Shown here in pieces: positions 11,866-23,240 of a stretch of 55,567 nt of DNA (its first letter is position 1; each line of letters begins with the position of its first letter). Source of the DNA: Welwitschia mirabilis (taxonomy: Eukaryota > Gnetophyta > Gnetopsida > Welwitschiales); NCBI GenBank assembly GCA_051453625.1, contig JBOZIK010000001.1, forward strand, positions 291,191,585-291,247,151, written 5' to 3'. The notes beneath the pieces are model-generated. The model did not search any database. It saw only the letters and a program-made list of their open reading frames with translations, and was not told the DNA's origin. Position numbers and translations under genes: made by a program.

Positions 11866-13430
11866 TCATTTCTCTATTTTATGTCATATTTAAAAAAATA
11901 CTATTATAGACTTTATTTTCCTATGTATTATTATCATGTTAAACATGTGATACCTAGAATTAAAAACAAATTTAGCTGACATATTAGTTCTTACTTAAAT
12001 CTTAGATAATGATCTAAACGTCCCTTTGTATCTTAAAATATGCTTTTTAAACTAGTACATATTAACATCCTTTGATCTTCGTGTAATAAGATTACACTTA
12101 TGTATAGGAAAATAATTTGTAAATAACATTCATAACATGTCTATACTGCTATAGTTATTAATCATTTACTCTTATAGTAATGACTAGTAAGTAGTTATTA
12201 AGGGGTATCATGCAGCAACTAAGGATGTATGCTTAATGATGTGGGACTTATCTATTTTAGAATTGAAATATCAAAATGTAGCTTTATTTCTCCTTTTATC
12301 ATCACTTAGAATAATATTTTTAAAGAATCTAAAACACATTAACATATTTGTATTTATTAATGTTATCTAAGGCATCCATGTCTATCTTAATGTCATGGTA
12401 GAAAGAATCATGTTACTTATTTAAACATGAGGCATGATAAACTTGATTATTATTTATAATGAAATTATATTTTATATTAATTTAATATATTATCTTTAAA
12501 ATAATGATGGAGATTTATGCAATTTTTAAGAAAACATTTAGTAATATTTAAGACATTTGTAGAAAAATGTTTGTGGTTTATCAATATTTTAGCTAATCAT
12601 CAGATGCATGTAACTTATAGTAATGAATTTATTCCTGAGATAAATATCTCTTTATGTTATTTGAATTAGGATAAAAGAAGTATTTATGGTCCTAGATCCA
12701 CATTGTTCATAGTGGAAAAATACTTGATTTCTTTCTCTCCATTTATGATGCATTCCTTTTTCTCATATTAGCATCCTTTAAAGCCATGCCATCCTTGTAT
12801 TGTATTAATTTTATAAATTAATACATCTCATTACAAATTACACAATATCTTACCTATCAAGATGATGTTATGTTCCTTCAAAATGTTTTAGTGACTTTAA
12901 ATATATCACTATTATTATTTTTTAAGTTAAAATACTGAGTTTAACTCTATGCTTGACCTATAGTTTTTATAGAGGAGAGGGCATTATAGTTTAAACTTAT
13001 TCTAATACACTTCTGTTCTTGTCATCCTTGATATGAGCAGGATTATTGATTCCTATAAGCATTCTTGTCCATGATTTCTTTCTATTCTTTTACATAATTT
13101 GTTTATCATGTTGTAGAAAAAGGATGTTGTTTATTTAATATGACTTATATATGCCATGCTAATGTTAATGGTTATTCATTTATTTCTTTAGGGAATTTCT
13201 TTCTACAAGTAAGCCTTCTATTTATTGATTTATTACTAATGTTATATGACTAAGCATTTTTCTACTAAAATAATAGATGATGGAGTAATATGTTAGAGTT
13301 TGAATGTTTATGTTATCTATAAAGATAAATAAGTATGACTTTGTTAAAGAATAATTATTCAAATGAAGTAGTAAAGTCATAAATGAATTTCAATTATATG
13401 TTTTAGATTATTATTGTCTCTATTTTCATT
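11866..13430 (-). pseudogene. Helitron unit H2: N-terminal part and Helitron_like_N, separated from the rest by the LINE
   Basis: This block aligns along its length with 14470-16150 (H3) and 21500-23230 (H5). The Helitron_like_N start lies around 12150-11990, where sister copies read 'GKCDIFTKRVKN..LNEFTNHILRY'. The part upstream (12200-13430) should be the protein's N-terminal region; it has no ORF, and its identification rests on position and on weak similarity to the 'FRxNixxYNxxxxF' block of Helitron N-termini. No long ORF survives. Confidence 0.55.
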
Positions 13431-13439
13431 ACAAGTTTC

Positions 13440-13919
13440 TAAGAATTTTAATGTTTAAGCATTTTATATTTGTCCTTTATTTATTTATTTTTAAATTCAA
13501 ATCACATCTGATATTTCTAAGTAAATAAAGAAGTAGCAACTAAGTCTAGTAGTATGTCATTCATCTATCTTTATCCTTTTTGAATCTCTGATGAAACCTT
13601 AGAATAACTTTGATAATCACATGATTCTTTCTTAAATTTAATGCACCATATTCAATTTTATTCACATTGTATAATAGAGTTATGTTTTTTAAGATTGTTG
13701 AATAGAGTGTATAAGATTGATCTAGATCTACATGTTCTAAATATTTTTTTCATAGTTAAGATGGATGAAGATTCATGTTTGCCTTTAAATTCTACAAATA
13801 AAAGGATCATTATAGTGTCTAATGTATAATCAATAACTAAATGCATATTAAAGAAGATACTACTTTTACATATGTCATTAGGTCCTTTACACTTATTACA
13901 TCTAGTATTCCATGTGTGT

Positions 13920-13987
<68 letters not shown>

Positions 13988-14470
13988 NNNNNNNNTTATA
14001 TCATAATTATAATCAAGTTCTTCCATGTTTAATTCTTTTTTCATCAATAAAAATCTATATACATGTGTAAAGACTCTATGTCATAACCTAGAGCTTACCT
14101 AATAGCCAACAATATTAAATTCCTTAATGAAAATAATATATTTGAGTTTTTTATAATGGTTGTACATGCACTTTAAGCTAATATGTGAGTTTGTCAATGG
14201 TGTTTTGCATTCACCATATTTTATCTTTAACTAAATCCTATAGTTGTTCAATAGGTATGTTCTCATTTGGATTTGGCTAATATGAATTTACAACACTAAG
14301 AGTGATAAATATTGTATGTATTTCAATTTGAGTAATCATATATAATAGTTTACATCTATTTTATTTTTCATAATAGGAAGATATGCTTCTTATAAATCTT
14401 TTGTACCTCATCAAGTTTTGTAGCCATTTAGTTGATGAATAATTTTTCATTTCATTGTGTCATTTATCCA
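13440..14470 (-). pseudogene. Helitron unit H3: Rep and shortened middle domain (pseudogene with internal deletion)
   Basis: The minus strand reads Rep around 14330-14020: a 'FITLSxADxxWP' stretch, a 'DxPH/I' stretch and a 'DYWVRxExxGSLYMHxF' stretch, all of which are Helitron_like_N/Rep motifs containing the HxH metal-binding pair (one position degraded). After the CA microsatellite it runs to about 13670, then jumps directly to the segment equivalent to A (13640-13520). Relative to H2 and H6, about 0.7 kb, including the 'LLGLPLV' block, is missing. Near 13440 it joins the N-terminal block of H2 instead of a helicase. Confidence 0.6.
13912..13995. repeat. (CA)n microsatellite, about 34 units, ending in 8 N
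   Basis: GTGTGTGTACACACAC forms a small palindrome at its left edge, followed by an uninterrupted CA tract to 13987 and then 8 Ns. It lies in the Rep region of Helitron unit H3 and is not found at the corresponding place in the sister units. The 129- and 63-codon ORFs over this tract are artefacts of the repeat. Confidence 0.95.
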
Positions 14471-16150
14471 TTATAATTGGTTTATTAATTATGCTCTTTT
14501 AAAGAATATTTATGGACTTTAATTTTCTTTGTTTTATAATCATTTTAAACATATAATATCTAAAACTAAAAAAAGTCAATAGCATTTAATTTATTAAATT
14601 CATTAGTAATTTAACTGAACCACCAGTGCTTTCTTGAATCTTGAGTGATGGCTAACCATTCCATTTTTATATCTTAAAATATGATTTGTAAACTCATTCA
14701 GCTTAGTATTCTTTACTCTTTTTGTGAAAATATCACACTTACCTATAGGACATAATATTGAAAATAACATTAATAACATTAGTGTTGTACTCATTCATCA
14801 ATAACTCTTCTAGTAACAGCTAGTGAGTGCTTTGGACCATCAAAATGTATCTTATCTTTCCTTTGTCTTTACTTATAATAAAATCTTGAAGCATATATAA
14901 AAAACATTAGCATCTTCATCATTGCTGATGTCATCTAAGTCATCCATTTCTATCTCAATGTTATGATATAAAGGATTATTCTTATTTAAAATATAAGAAT
15001 AATAAAATTGATTTTTAATTATTACAAGATTATATTTTGTACTAATTTAAGCACTTCTCTTTAGAACAAGGATGGGTATTTATGAAATTGTCAAGAAAAA
15101 ACTTTTGCAAACTCTAAAACATTTTGTGAAAAACTTATTGTGTTTTTTTATTATTTTAGTTAACTACTAGTTGAATGTGTAACTTGCAGCAATAGATTTA
15201 CCCTTGATATAAACATCTCTTCATCTTATATGAATTGGAATTAAGGAAGTATTTATGGTTCAAGGTCTATGTTGTGCAAAGTGAGAAAGACTTGAATTTT
15301 TCCTCTCCATCTATGATGCATTCATTGTTCTCATATTGTCACCATCTAAAGGTATTTCCATTTTTACCTTAGACTAAGTTTATAAAATAATACATCTTAT
15401 TAGAAATTATGTAGATTTCATCTCCTTGGAGACATCCTAATGATAGAGTAGTGCTCTCATTGCTTTGGGAATTTGAGTTTATTTTTAAAAAAATGTCTCT
15501 TAATTTATTTAATTTAAAAAAAATTGTATAAGATCTTGGCTATGCAAATGATTTTATTTCCCTCTAAAATGTTTTATTTACTTTAGATATGTCACTATTA
15601 GTTTTACATAAGTTAGGGTACTAAGGTTAATCTAGTGCATGCCTTTGAGTTTTTGTATACAAGAGAACATTAAAGGTTGATCTTATTCCATTACACTTCC
15701 TTTTTATTCTTTACATAATCATCATTATCAATTCTTATAAGCATTCTCTCACATGATTTCTTTCTTTCACTTTACATAAATCTTTTGCCATGTTATACAA
15801 AAATGATGTAGTTTATTTGATGTGCGACATGTAGATATCATACTAATATTTAATGTTTATGTACTAATTACTTATAAGGAAGTTCTTTTAATGGATAAGA
15901 TTTCTCACTATTTTGATTTAGTTCTTAAACTATATGACCAAGAATTCCTTTTAGTGAAATAATAGATAATGTAGCGATATGTCAAAGTTTTAATATTTAT
16001 GTTTATCTATAAAGATAAAGAAGTATGATTTTGTTAGAAAATCATTATTCAAATGAAGTAGTAAAGTTACAATTAAATTTTAATTATATTGTTTATATTA
16101 TTATTATTTTTATATTTATTATAAGTATCTAAAAATTTTAATGTCTAAGA
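14471..16150 (-). pseudogene. Helitron unit H3: N-terminal part and Helitron_like_N (pseudogene)
   Basis: The best preserved piece is 14794-14603 (63 codons, minus): ..GKCDIFTKRVKNTKLNEF..HILRYKNGMVSHHSRFK, matching the Helitron_like_N start where family members read 'xxRVK..xL..Fxxhxl.Yx(D/N)GRFAxHPxF(R/K)'. The codons before it (LMLLMLFSILCPI) look like the preceding helix. The remainder up to 16150 is the presumed N-terminal region, alignable with 12200-13430 and 21900-23230 but without ORFs. Together with 13440-14470 it makes a unit of about 2.7 kb. Confidence 0.65.
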
Positions 16151-17067
16151 ATTTTATATTTGGTATTCATTAGTTCATTTTATTTATCAAAATCATGTTT
16201 GATATTTCTAAATGAATAATTAAGTAGAAATTAATCCCAATAGTATGCCATCCATTATTTTAATCCTTTTTGGATCTTATATAAGAACTTAAAATAAATA
16301 ATATAATTACCATTTTTTCCCTTAGATTTTGTGAATCATCTTTTATTTTATTTTAATTATATAATAGGGTTTTGTCTTTGAATGTTTTTCAATAGAGTGA
16401 TGTAATATTGATCTATCTCTACTTGTTCTAGTCTTCCTTTTATGATTAAAAGGGATGAAGGTTTATGTTTGCCTTAGAATTCTATAAATGAAAAAGTTAT
16501 TATAGTGTCTAATGCATAATATATAACTAAATACATATTAAAAAAGATACTACTTTCATATGCATTATTATGTCTTCCATGCTTATTAAATCTACTATTC
16601 TATGTGTTTAGGATAATTGTTTTTCCAAACTATTATATCATTATTCTAGTTACATTATTCCATGTCTGATTCTTTTTTTATCCATAAAAATTAATGTACA
16701 TGTAGTAATACTCTATATTACCACTGAAATATTTTCCAGTAGTTCAACACCTTGAAAGTCTTAATGATAATAACCTCATTGAGGTTTTTTATGATGGTTG
16801 TACATGCACTCTAAGATAATGTATAAGTTTGTAAATGATGTTTTATATTTACTATCTTCTGAATTCAATCGAATTGAATGATATTCATTAGGCATGTTTT
16901 CATATAAAACTAGCTAAAATAAATCTATAGTACTAAAGTAAAGAATATTATAGGTGTTTCAAATTAGATAACTATATCTAATATTTCATGTCATTCCTAA
17001 TAAGAAGGTATGCCTCTTAGAAATATTTCATATTTCATTAAGTTTTTTAATCATTTAGTTAATGGAT
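16151..17067 (-). pseudogene. Helitron unit H4: Rep and shortened middle domain (pseudogene)
   Basis: It aligns with 13440-14470 of H3, including the same internal deletion: the break between about 16345 and 16395 falls at the same place as 13665-13695 in H3. The Rep 'HGF' region is near 16660. The upper end is lost at a 100-N gap (17068-17167), after which an unrelated plus-strand sequence starts. Confidence 0.6.
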
Positions 17068-17167
17068 NNNNNNNNNNNNNNNNNNNNNNNNNNNNNNNNN
17101 NNNNNNNNNNNNNNNNNNNNNNNNNNNNNNNNNNNNNNNNNNNNNNNNNNNNNNNNNNNNNNNNNNN

Positions 17168-18284
17168 AAAAGTGTATGAATATTTAAGAAGAAAATAATG
17201 AATCTAAGGAAAAGTGAGCAAAGGCTTTAGAATAAGTACAAATTAAGAAGGAGAAGATCAAAATGAAAGAGAGAGACACTGCTCTTCTTCAAGAAAAGCT
17301 AAAACCTAATCCTTCATCTTCATCTAAAAACTATTCTTCACTAGAGTAGAATTTGATAATAATATTAAAAAATGAGTTAGCCTTAATCTCAAAAAGATTT
17401 GGATAACCTGCTTCATACCAAACATTCCCAACAAATTCAAATATTCTCATGCACCAAATTACAAATGCCATTAAAGAAACGTTAGTTTTTCCTAGTCAGT
17501 CAGATCTAATTGAATAGCTTAAAGAAGAAAATAGTAGATTACTCTATGAAAATAAACTTTTAGAGGTCTAATTAGAAAAGAGAATAGATTTTAGGGATGA
17601 AGAATGGAGGGTACCATGGAGCATGCACTTCTATCCTAAAAAGCTATACGATTATTTCGATTATTGTGAAAGAGTTATAAATGTAATCATATAGAAAATA
17701 GCAAAGGGGTGAGAAAGAATCATATGAGTATCCATGGATTGCCCTAAAAGAGGTAAACACTACTAAAAGTAAAGTAGAAATAGAACAAAATCAGAAAGCA
17801 TCAAACAAGCTCCTCTAAATTTGCAAAGATTTTAAAAAGGACATTTATCTTTTTATAGTTACTGAGAGGATGTGAATTCTCTAAAAAATCAAAGAAAATT
17901 GCTTTTAGCATATATGAGAATGCTTAAAGGAGCCTTTGTAGATATTTTCTCCAAGATGGAAAGAGAAGAAGGGATACAAATTATCCTATTTGAAAGCTCT
18001 TCTTAAATTGAGGGAAATAGAAAAATCCCCTCCTGCTAACTTCTAAGATCTAAGGAAACTCCAACTACTAGAAAAGATAAATAATCAAAAGGTAAGAAGT
18101 TTAAGGTAGCTCAATCAAACTAAGAAAATCTATTTTTATATTATTTGACCCTTTTGAAAGAATAAATGGAAGCAATGAAGTAATTGGAGGAATTAAGAAA
18201 TCCACAAGCTGAGTTAGGATCAGATGTGATGGGGCTGGGGGGGTGGAAGAGACTAAGAATCCAAGGAAATAATATAAATTGTAT
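17168..18284 (+). pseudogene. Unidentified degraded coding region (possible gag-like, lysine/glutamate-rich)
   Basis: The composition differs from the neighbours (richer in A and G). Plus-strand frames hold long partly open runs interrupted mainly by TAG or TAA that could derive from CAG or CAA. Visible pieces are EKIKMKERDTALLQEKLKPN then a serine run (about 17243-17330), a heptad-like LKEENSRLLYENKLLEV (about 17518-17569), DEEWRVPWSMHFYPKKLYDY (17599-17658) and LLLAYMRMLKGAFVDIFSKM (about 17902-17961). This suggests one protein with a coiled-coil part followed by a helical domain, about 330 residues. I do not recognise the family. Its position before an LTR-like block suggests a retroelement gag or a related ORF, but that is inference. 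Confidence 0.4.
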
Positions 18285-18790
18285 TGTTAAGGGACTAATA
18301 ATTGTTTAACGATGGAAATAACTCAAGAAATAATATACATTTATGATATGTTTTTAATGAAGAATATGATAAATTATTAGCCAATTTTATGATATTATTA
18401 TAATATATTATGAGTTATTATGAGATAACTTTGTGATGCAAGTCAGTTAACGAAAGATGTGCTATAAAAATGGAAGTGGTTACAACAACTAGATAGTTAG
18501 TATAAAGAAGGAAGTAACAAACTTTCTACTACTATACTTATAACTAGGCACATAGTAAATGTTAAGGGATCTTTCTTGAGGGTCCTAGAAAAAAGTTAAA
18601 AAAAGCACATTCAAGTGAAGAGATCATAGAGGAAGAGCTATAAAGTGACTTCCTAAAGCTCCAATGCCTATTTTGAAAATACAAGAGGGGTTAAACCTTG
18701 TATTTTCTAGTTAAGTAATATAAGTTATGTTAGTCTAAAGAGTCTGAAAAGAATATTATTTTGCTAAAGTATGTAATTTGAAAATGTTCC
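18285..18790 (+). mobile_element. LTR-like block (tentative)
   Basis: A purine-rich, G-rich tract (18221-18252, GGGGCTGGGGGGGTGGAAGA at 18231-18250) precedes TGTTAAGGGACTAATAATTG at 18285, an arrangement like a polypurine tract followed by an LTR start. Downstream there is a TATA-like GCTATAAAAATGG (18460-18472) and an ACAAGAGGGGTTAAACCTTG stretch (18681-18700) typical of LTR R/U5 regions in feel only. No second LTR is seen in the window, so this stays tentative. Confidence 0.3.
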
Positions 18791-19660
18791 ATGCTATCCT
18801 TTCTTATTATTAATATTGATGATAGCTAGAGTTAATGTTAAAATGATGATAGCTAGAGTTGATATTAATATTTTAGTTTTTTTGAGCATTTTGTTAAATC
18901 TAGTTAACTCTTTTATAGCATTTTTAGATAAATTCTAGGTTTGTCAATGCATCATAAAAAAATGTTAAGGCTAACATTTCATTTCTTTTCCCTTTAATTC
19001 AAATGAAAGAACATACAATTTAGAACTACACATTAAAGCTCATTGAAAAAAATAATATATTGTATGTTATGCAAGTTGACTGATGCTTTACAAATTTATT
19101 CAAATAAATACAAAATAACTTTATTGTTCATGATAATAATTTTCACAATTTTGATTTGTATATTTTCAATAATTTTTCTTTTATGAAATAAAATAACTCA
19201 TAGTTTCAAAAGAAAGTGGTCAATCTTGATAAGTTCTAGGTGCTCTTTTATTTGAGACTCCTATAATTAACTTCTTGAAATGTAGACAAATAATGTAATG
19301 CTTTTGAGATTTTTTCTCTTTTTAATTAAAATATCTTCTTGATTCCCCTCTTTTTTCTATTACATCTTAATAAATATCACTTTTAGAGAGGTTAGAAACA
19401 TTTTTGATAGTTTGAAATAGATGAATTTATCTTTTGGTAGGTGTTAGGTTGTTATAATCAACATAGGATGAATTTTAGACTTTAACTTCTTCTTGGACTT
19501 AGATTTGTTCTAAAATTAGACTGCTTTATGTTGGACTTCCATTAAACTTAGACTATTATTAGACTCTGATTTCTATTGAAGTTAGAAAAACTAGATTTAG
19601 AATTTTCTATTTTTAACATATTACATTTAGGATTAAAATTTTTGCTATAGGTACAAACAT

Positions 19661-19709
19661 TAACCAATACTAACTACTGTTAACCAATAGTAACTACGTT
19701 AACCACATA
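19661..19709. repeat. Short tandem array of TTAACCA-type words
   Basis: TAACCAATACTAACTACTGT is followed by TAACCAATAGTAACTACGT and then TAACCACATAC, a degenerate 20-bp period repeated two and a half times. Confidence 0.6.
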
Positions 19710-19962
19710 CTTTCTGTTAATCTTTAACCAAATAGTTAATGCTTTTCTCTTAACTAAATTTTTTAGTTTTTTAATCCCTTGTTAGGAGAAAAAATTTTAA
19801 CTAAGATAAAATTGTTGACTATTTAGTTGAAGGTTAATGCTGATTATGTGATGAATGATTTATCTTGTCTTAATTTGAGGTTGACTTAAATGATCAATAG
19901 TAGTTGTTATTGACCAATGATTATGTCCTTGTTCATAAATTAGTACTAATAGATATCTCTTG

Positions 19963-19999
<37 letters not shown>
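19963..19999. repeat. Compound GT/AT microsatellite
   Basis: GTGTGTGT followed by about fourteen AT units and a GA-rich tail. Confidence 0.9.
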
Positions 20000-20002
<3 letters not shown>

Positions 20003-20150
20003 AGAGAGAAAGAATATATGTAATATATCGAATCTAGTGATCATGAGATATTGATACAAGTAATGAAATATTATAAGAGTGTCTTAAATGTACATGTTCA
20101 AATAATGTACTTCATCTCATAACATTAAACAAAATTAGATATTATAATAT

Positions 20151-21870
20151 TTTTTCTATATTAGATAAAAAATTATGAAATACTTTCCTATATTTTACAT
20201 AGTTAAATAATGAGATTTCTTTCATATTAAATAGTTTAATTGGATACTAATCTACCATTATGTTAGATATAGGTTCTTTATCTACATCATAACTTTGCTT
20301 CATATTTTATAAACCTTCTTAAATACATTAACTATTATGAATATTCTACTACTTTTAATTAAGGAAATTTCTTTTAACATGTAGCATATTTACATAGCTT
20401 CAATATCATGTTCTACTGTAATATCCATAATTAATATTTTTATATTAAAATATCTAGCTTATTAGAATATCCATCTAATGATATCTTCATTAGCATGTCA
20501 ATGTATGACCTTGATTTTTTTCCTCTATCTTTGAAGCATCATTAGAATATATTATACAATAACATATTTGAAAGCTTTTATTTGATGTTCATATGTATAG
20601 AAACAATTCATCATGGTCATTTAAGTTGTTCTCATTTCTTATTTATCTTATAACTTTTTTCATTATTTTCATCTTTATACATTCTTAAGTTGCAAGATTA
20701 CAACTACAATGATATGTTAAATGAATGAAAGATTACTATGTATTATATGAAGATGTTTTTTAGCTTAAAAATAATATTATATTGATAATTATAAAATTTA
20801 ATGTTGTTCTATCTTTTCAAACATGCTTTATATTTTTAAATAATGTTGTTTAATTTTGATTTATATCTACATATTCTAAATATTCCTTTCATAGTTGATA
20901 TGGATAAAGATTCATGTTTTCCTTAGGATTTTATAAATAAAAATTTAGTATAGTAAGAAATACATAATCAATAACTAAATACATATTAAACAATATACAA
21001 CTTTTACATACATCACTAGATCTTTTACACTTATTAAATCTACTATTTCATGAATTTGTAATGGAATTAAAAAGTTTATTTATGATTTTCATAACTAAAT
21101 CATCATTCCAGGTAAGTTCCTTCATGTTTAATACTTCCTATATTCATAAAAATTTATGCATGTATGAAAAGCCTCTGTGTTATCACTTAAATATTCTCAA
21201 GTAGTATACCACATTAAATTCCTTAATGATAATAGCCTCTTTGAATATTTTATGATATTTTTACATCTACTCTAAGATAATATGTGAGTTTATGATGATG
21301 TTTTGCACTCTCTATCTTCTAGCTTTAGCTATATCTTGTGGTTTTTCATTCAACATGATGTTATGTAAATTTGTCCAATATAAATTTGTAACAATGACAA
21401 TGAAAAATATGGTAGGCCCTTAAAGGTAGGTAACCATATTTAATATTTTTAATCTATTTTTTGTATCTTTTATAATAGTAAGACATGCCTCTTAGAGAGA
21501 TACAATATCTCATGAAGTTTTCTAACATTTAATTGATAGACAATTATTCATTTCATCATATAATTCCTCTATTATATTTAGTGCATTGGTTATGTTATTT
21601 TGAAGAATACTATTAAAGAGTTTAGCTTATTTTTTTTTATCATCATGTTAAATATATAACATCGAAAATGAAAAATAATATATAAATTTGATAATTTTTT
21701 ATTTGTTAAAATAATTAGCAATTTAACCAAAGAGATAGTAATTATCTAAATCGATAGTAATTACCTAAATCTTGAATGACATCTAATACTTCTGTCATTA
21801 TATCTTAAAATATGATTTGCAAACTCATACGACTTAACATTCTTTGCTATTTATGCAAGAAGATCACACT
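20151..21870 (-). pseudogene. Helitron unit H5: Rep and middle domain (pseudogene)
   Basis: The minus strand carries the same ordered landmarks as H1 and H2: the Rep 'HGF' region near 21115, the 'KGE' segment near 20560, the 'LLGLPLV' segment at about 20400-20330 and the 'MADK' segment near 20270. The 0.7-kb part deleted in H3 and H4 is present. It ends near 20150 before segment A. Everything is broken by stops. Confidence 0.6.
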
Positions 21871-23240
21871 CACCTATAATAAAGAATTATGAAAATGATA
21901 TTAATAACATAGTATTGTACTTATTCATCAATGACTCTTCTAGTAATGGCTAGTGAGTATTTATTGAGAATTATTATCTATGTTTTGTAGCTAGTTCTTT
22001 ATATCTTAAATATCTTTTTTAAATTAGAGATGATGTGCGGTAAGTAAGAATGCATGCTTAATGATGTTGGACTCATTTTTTTTTTAAGAATTAAACCATA
22101 GAAATTTAGCTTAATATACCCTTTATCTTTACTTACAGTAATATCTTAAATCATATAAAATACATTGATATCCTCATCATCACTATTATTATTTAATAAA
22201 TGTATGTCTAACTCAATATCATAGTTTATGACCCTTTTTAAAGCATAAAACATGATGAACTTGCTTTTTACGTACAAAAAAGATATACTTTATACAAATT
22301 TGATTCCTTCTCTTCAAAGTAAGAACGAGTATTTATGTAATTTTGATAAAAGTTTTATGATTTTCAAAACATCTTATAAAAAGATTATGTTCTCTCAAAA
22401 TTTTAGTTGATTACTAGTTTCATGTATGACTTAAAACAATAGAGTTATACTTGATATAAATATGTCTTTAACTAGTATGAGTTAGGATAAAAGAAGTGAT
22501 TTTACTCTTAGACTAATGTTGTTCATAGTGAAAAATAGTTTACTTCTTCCTCTCCATTTATGATGCATTTCTTTTCTCATATTAACATAATATACATAGG
22601 ATCATGCCTATATTATATTAGATAAAGTATAGTAAATCTCATTACAAGTAGTATAAGATCTAATTATGCAAATGGTTTTATTTCCCTCTAAAATCTTTTA
22701 ATTACTTTAGATATGTCACTATTATTATTATGTAAATTAAGGTATTGAGATTGATCCAATTCTTATCCTAGAAATGTTGTATAACCGAGGACATTAAATT
22801 TAATCTTCTTCTCCCTTTTCCATCATTCTAGAAGTAAGCATAATTGTTGATTTTTACAAGCATTCTCTCTTATGATATCTTTTTATTGCTTTATAATTTC
22901 TTCATCATGTTGTTGAATAAGGATGTTATTTATTTAATGTATGACCTATCAACATCATATTTATGTTTAATATTTATTCATGGATTTCTCATAAAAGAGT
23001 TCTTTTCATAAGCAATCCTTTACTATGCTAGTTTAATTATTAAACTGTATGACCAAGAATCCATTATAAAGTATTCTTTATAAAAATAACTAAGTATGGT
23101 TGTTTTAAAAATCATTATTCAAACAAAGTAGTAAAGTTATAAATGAATTTATCTTATACCTTCTAGATAGTTATTATCTCTATTTCAATTAGAAGTGTCT
23201 AAATATTTTAATGTCTAATAAATTTCTATTGGGTCTCTAT
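21871..23240 (-). pseudogene. Helitron unit H5: Helitron_like_N start and N-terminal part (pseudogene)
   Basis: It aligns with 12100-13430 and 14740-16150. The Helitron_like_N start (a 'GECDLLA..EFANHILRY' type of reading) is at about 21880-21750, straddling the border with the Rep part. Near 23230 it abuts segment A of H6 at the same junction as seen at about 13440 and 16150. Confidence 0.55.

Larger units (their letters stand above)
18791..20150. other. AT-rich intergenic stretch without identifiable gene
   Basis: No ORF or family match is visible. It holds small repeats: GATGATAGCTAGAGTT twice (about 18818-18866), TAACCAATACTAACTAC-type words three times (19661-19709), and a GT/AT microsatellite (19963-19999). 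The right end passes into Helitron sequence at about 20150. Confidence 0.5.

Noticed and set aside
13658-14047. 129-codon minus-strand ORF with a VCVCVC repeat, and the TH-repeat ORF on the plus strand
   Set aside because: Translation of the CA microsatellite within a Helitron relic.
17168-18284. Possible integrated plant pararetrovirus coat-like region
   Set aside because: The coiled-coil look alone is not specific, and no movement-protein, RT or zinc-knuckle motif typical of that group is visible nearby.
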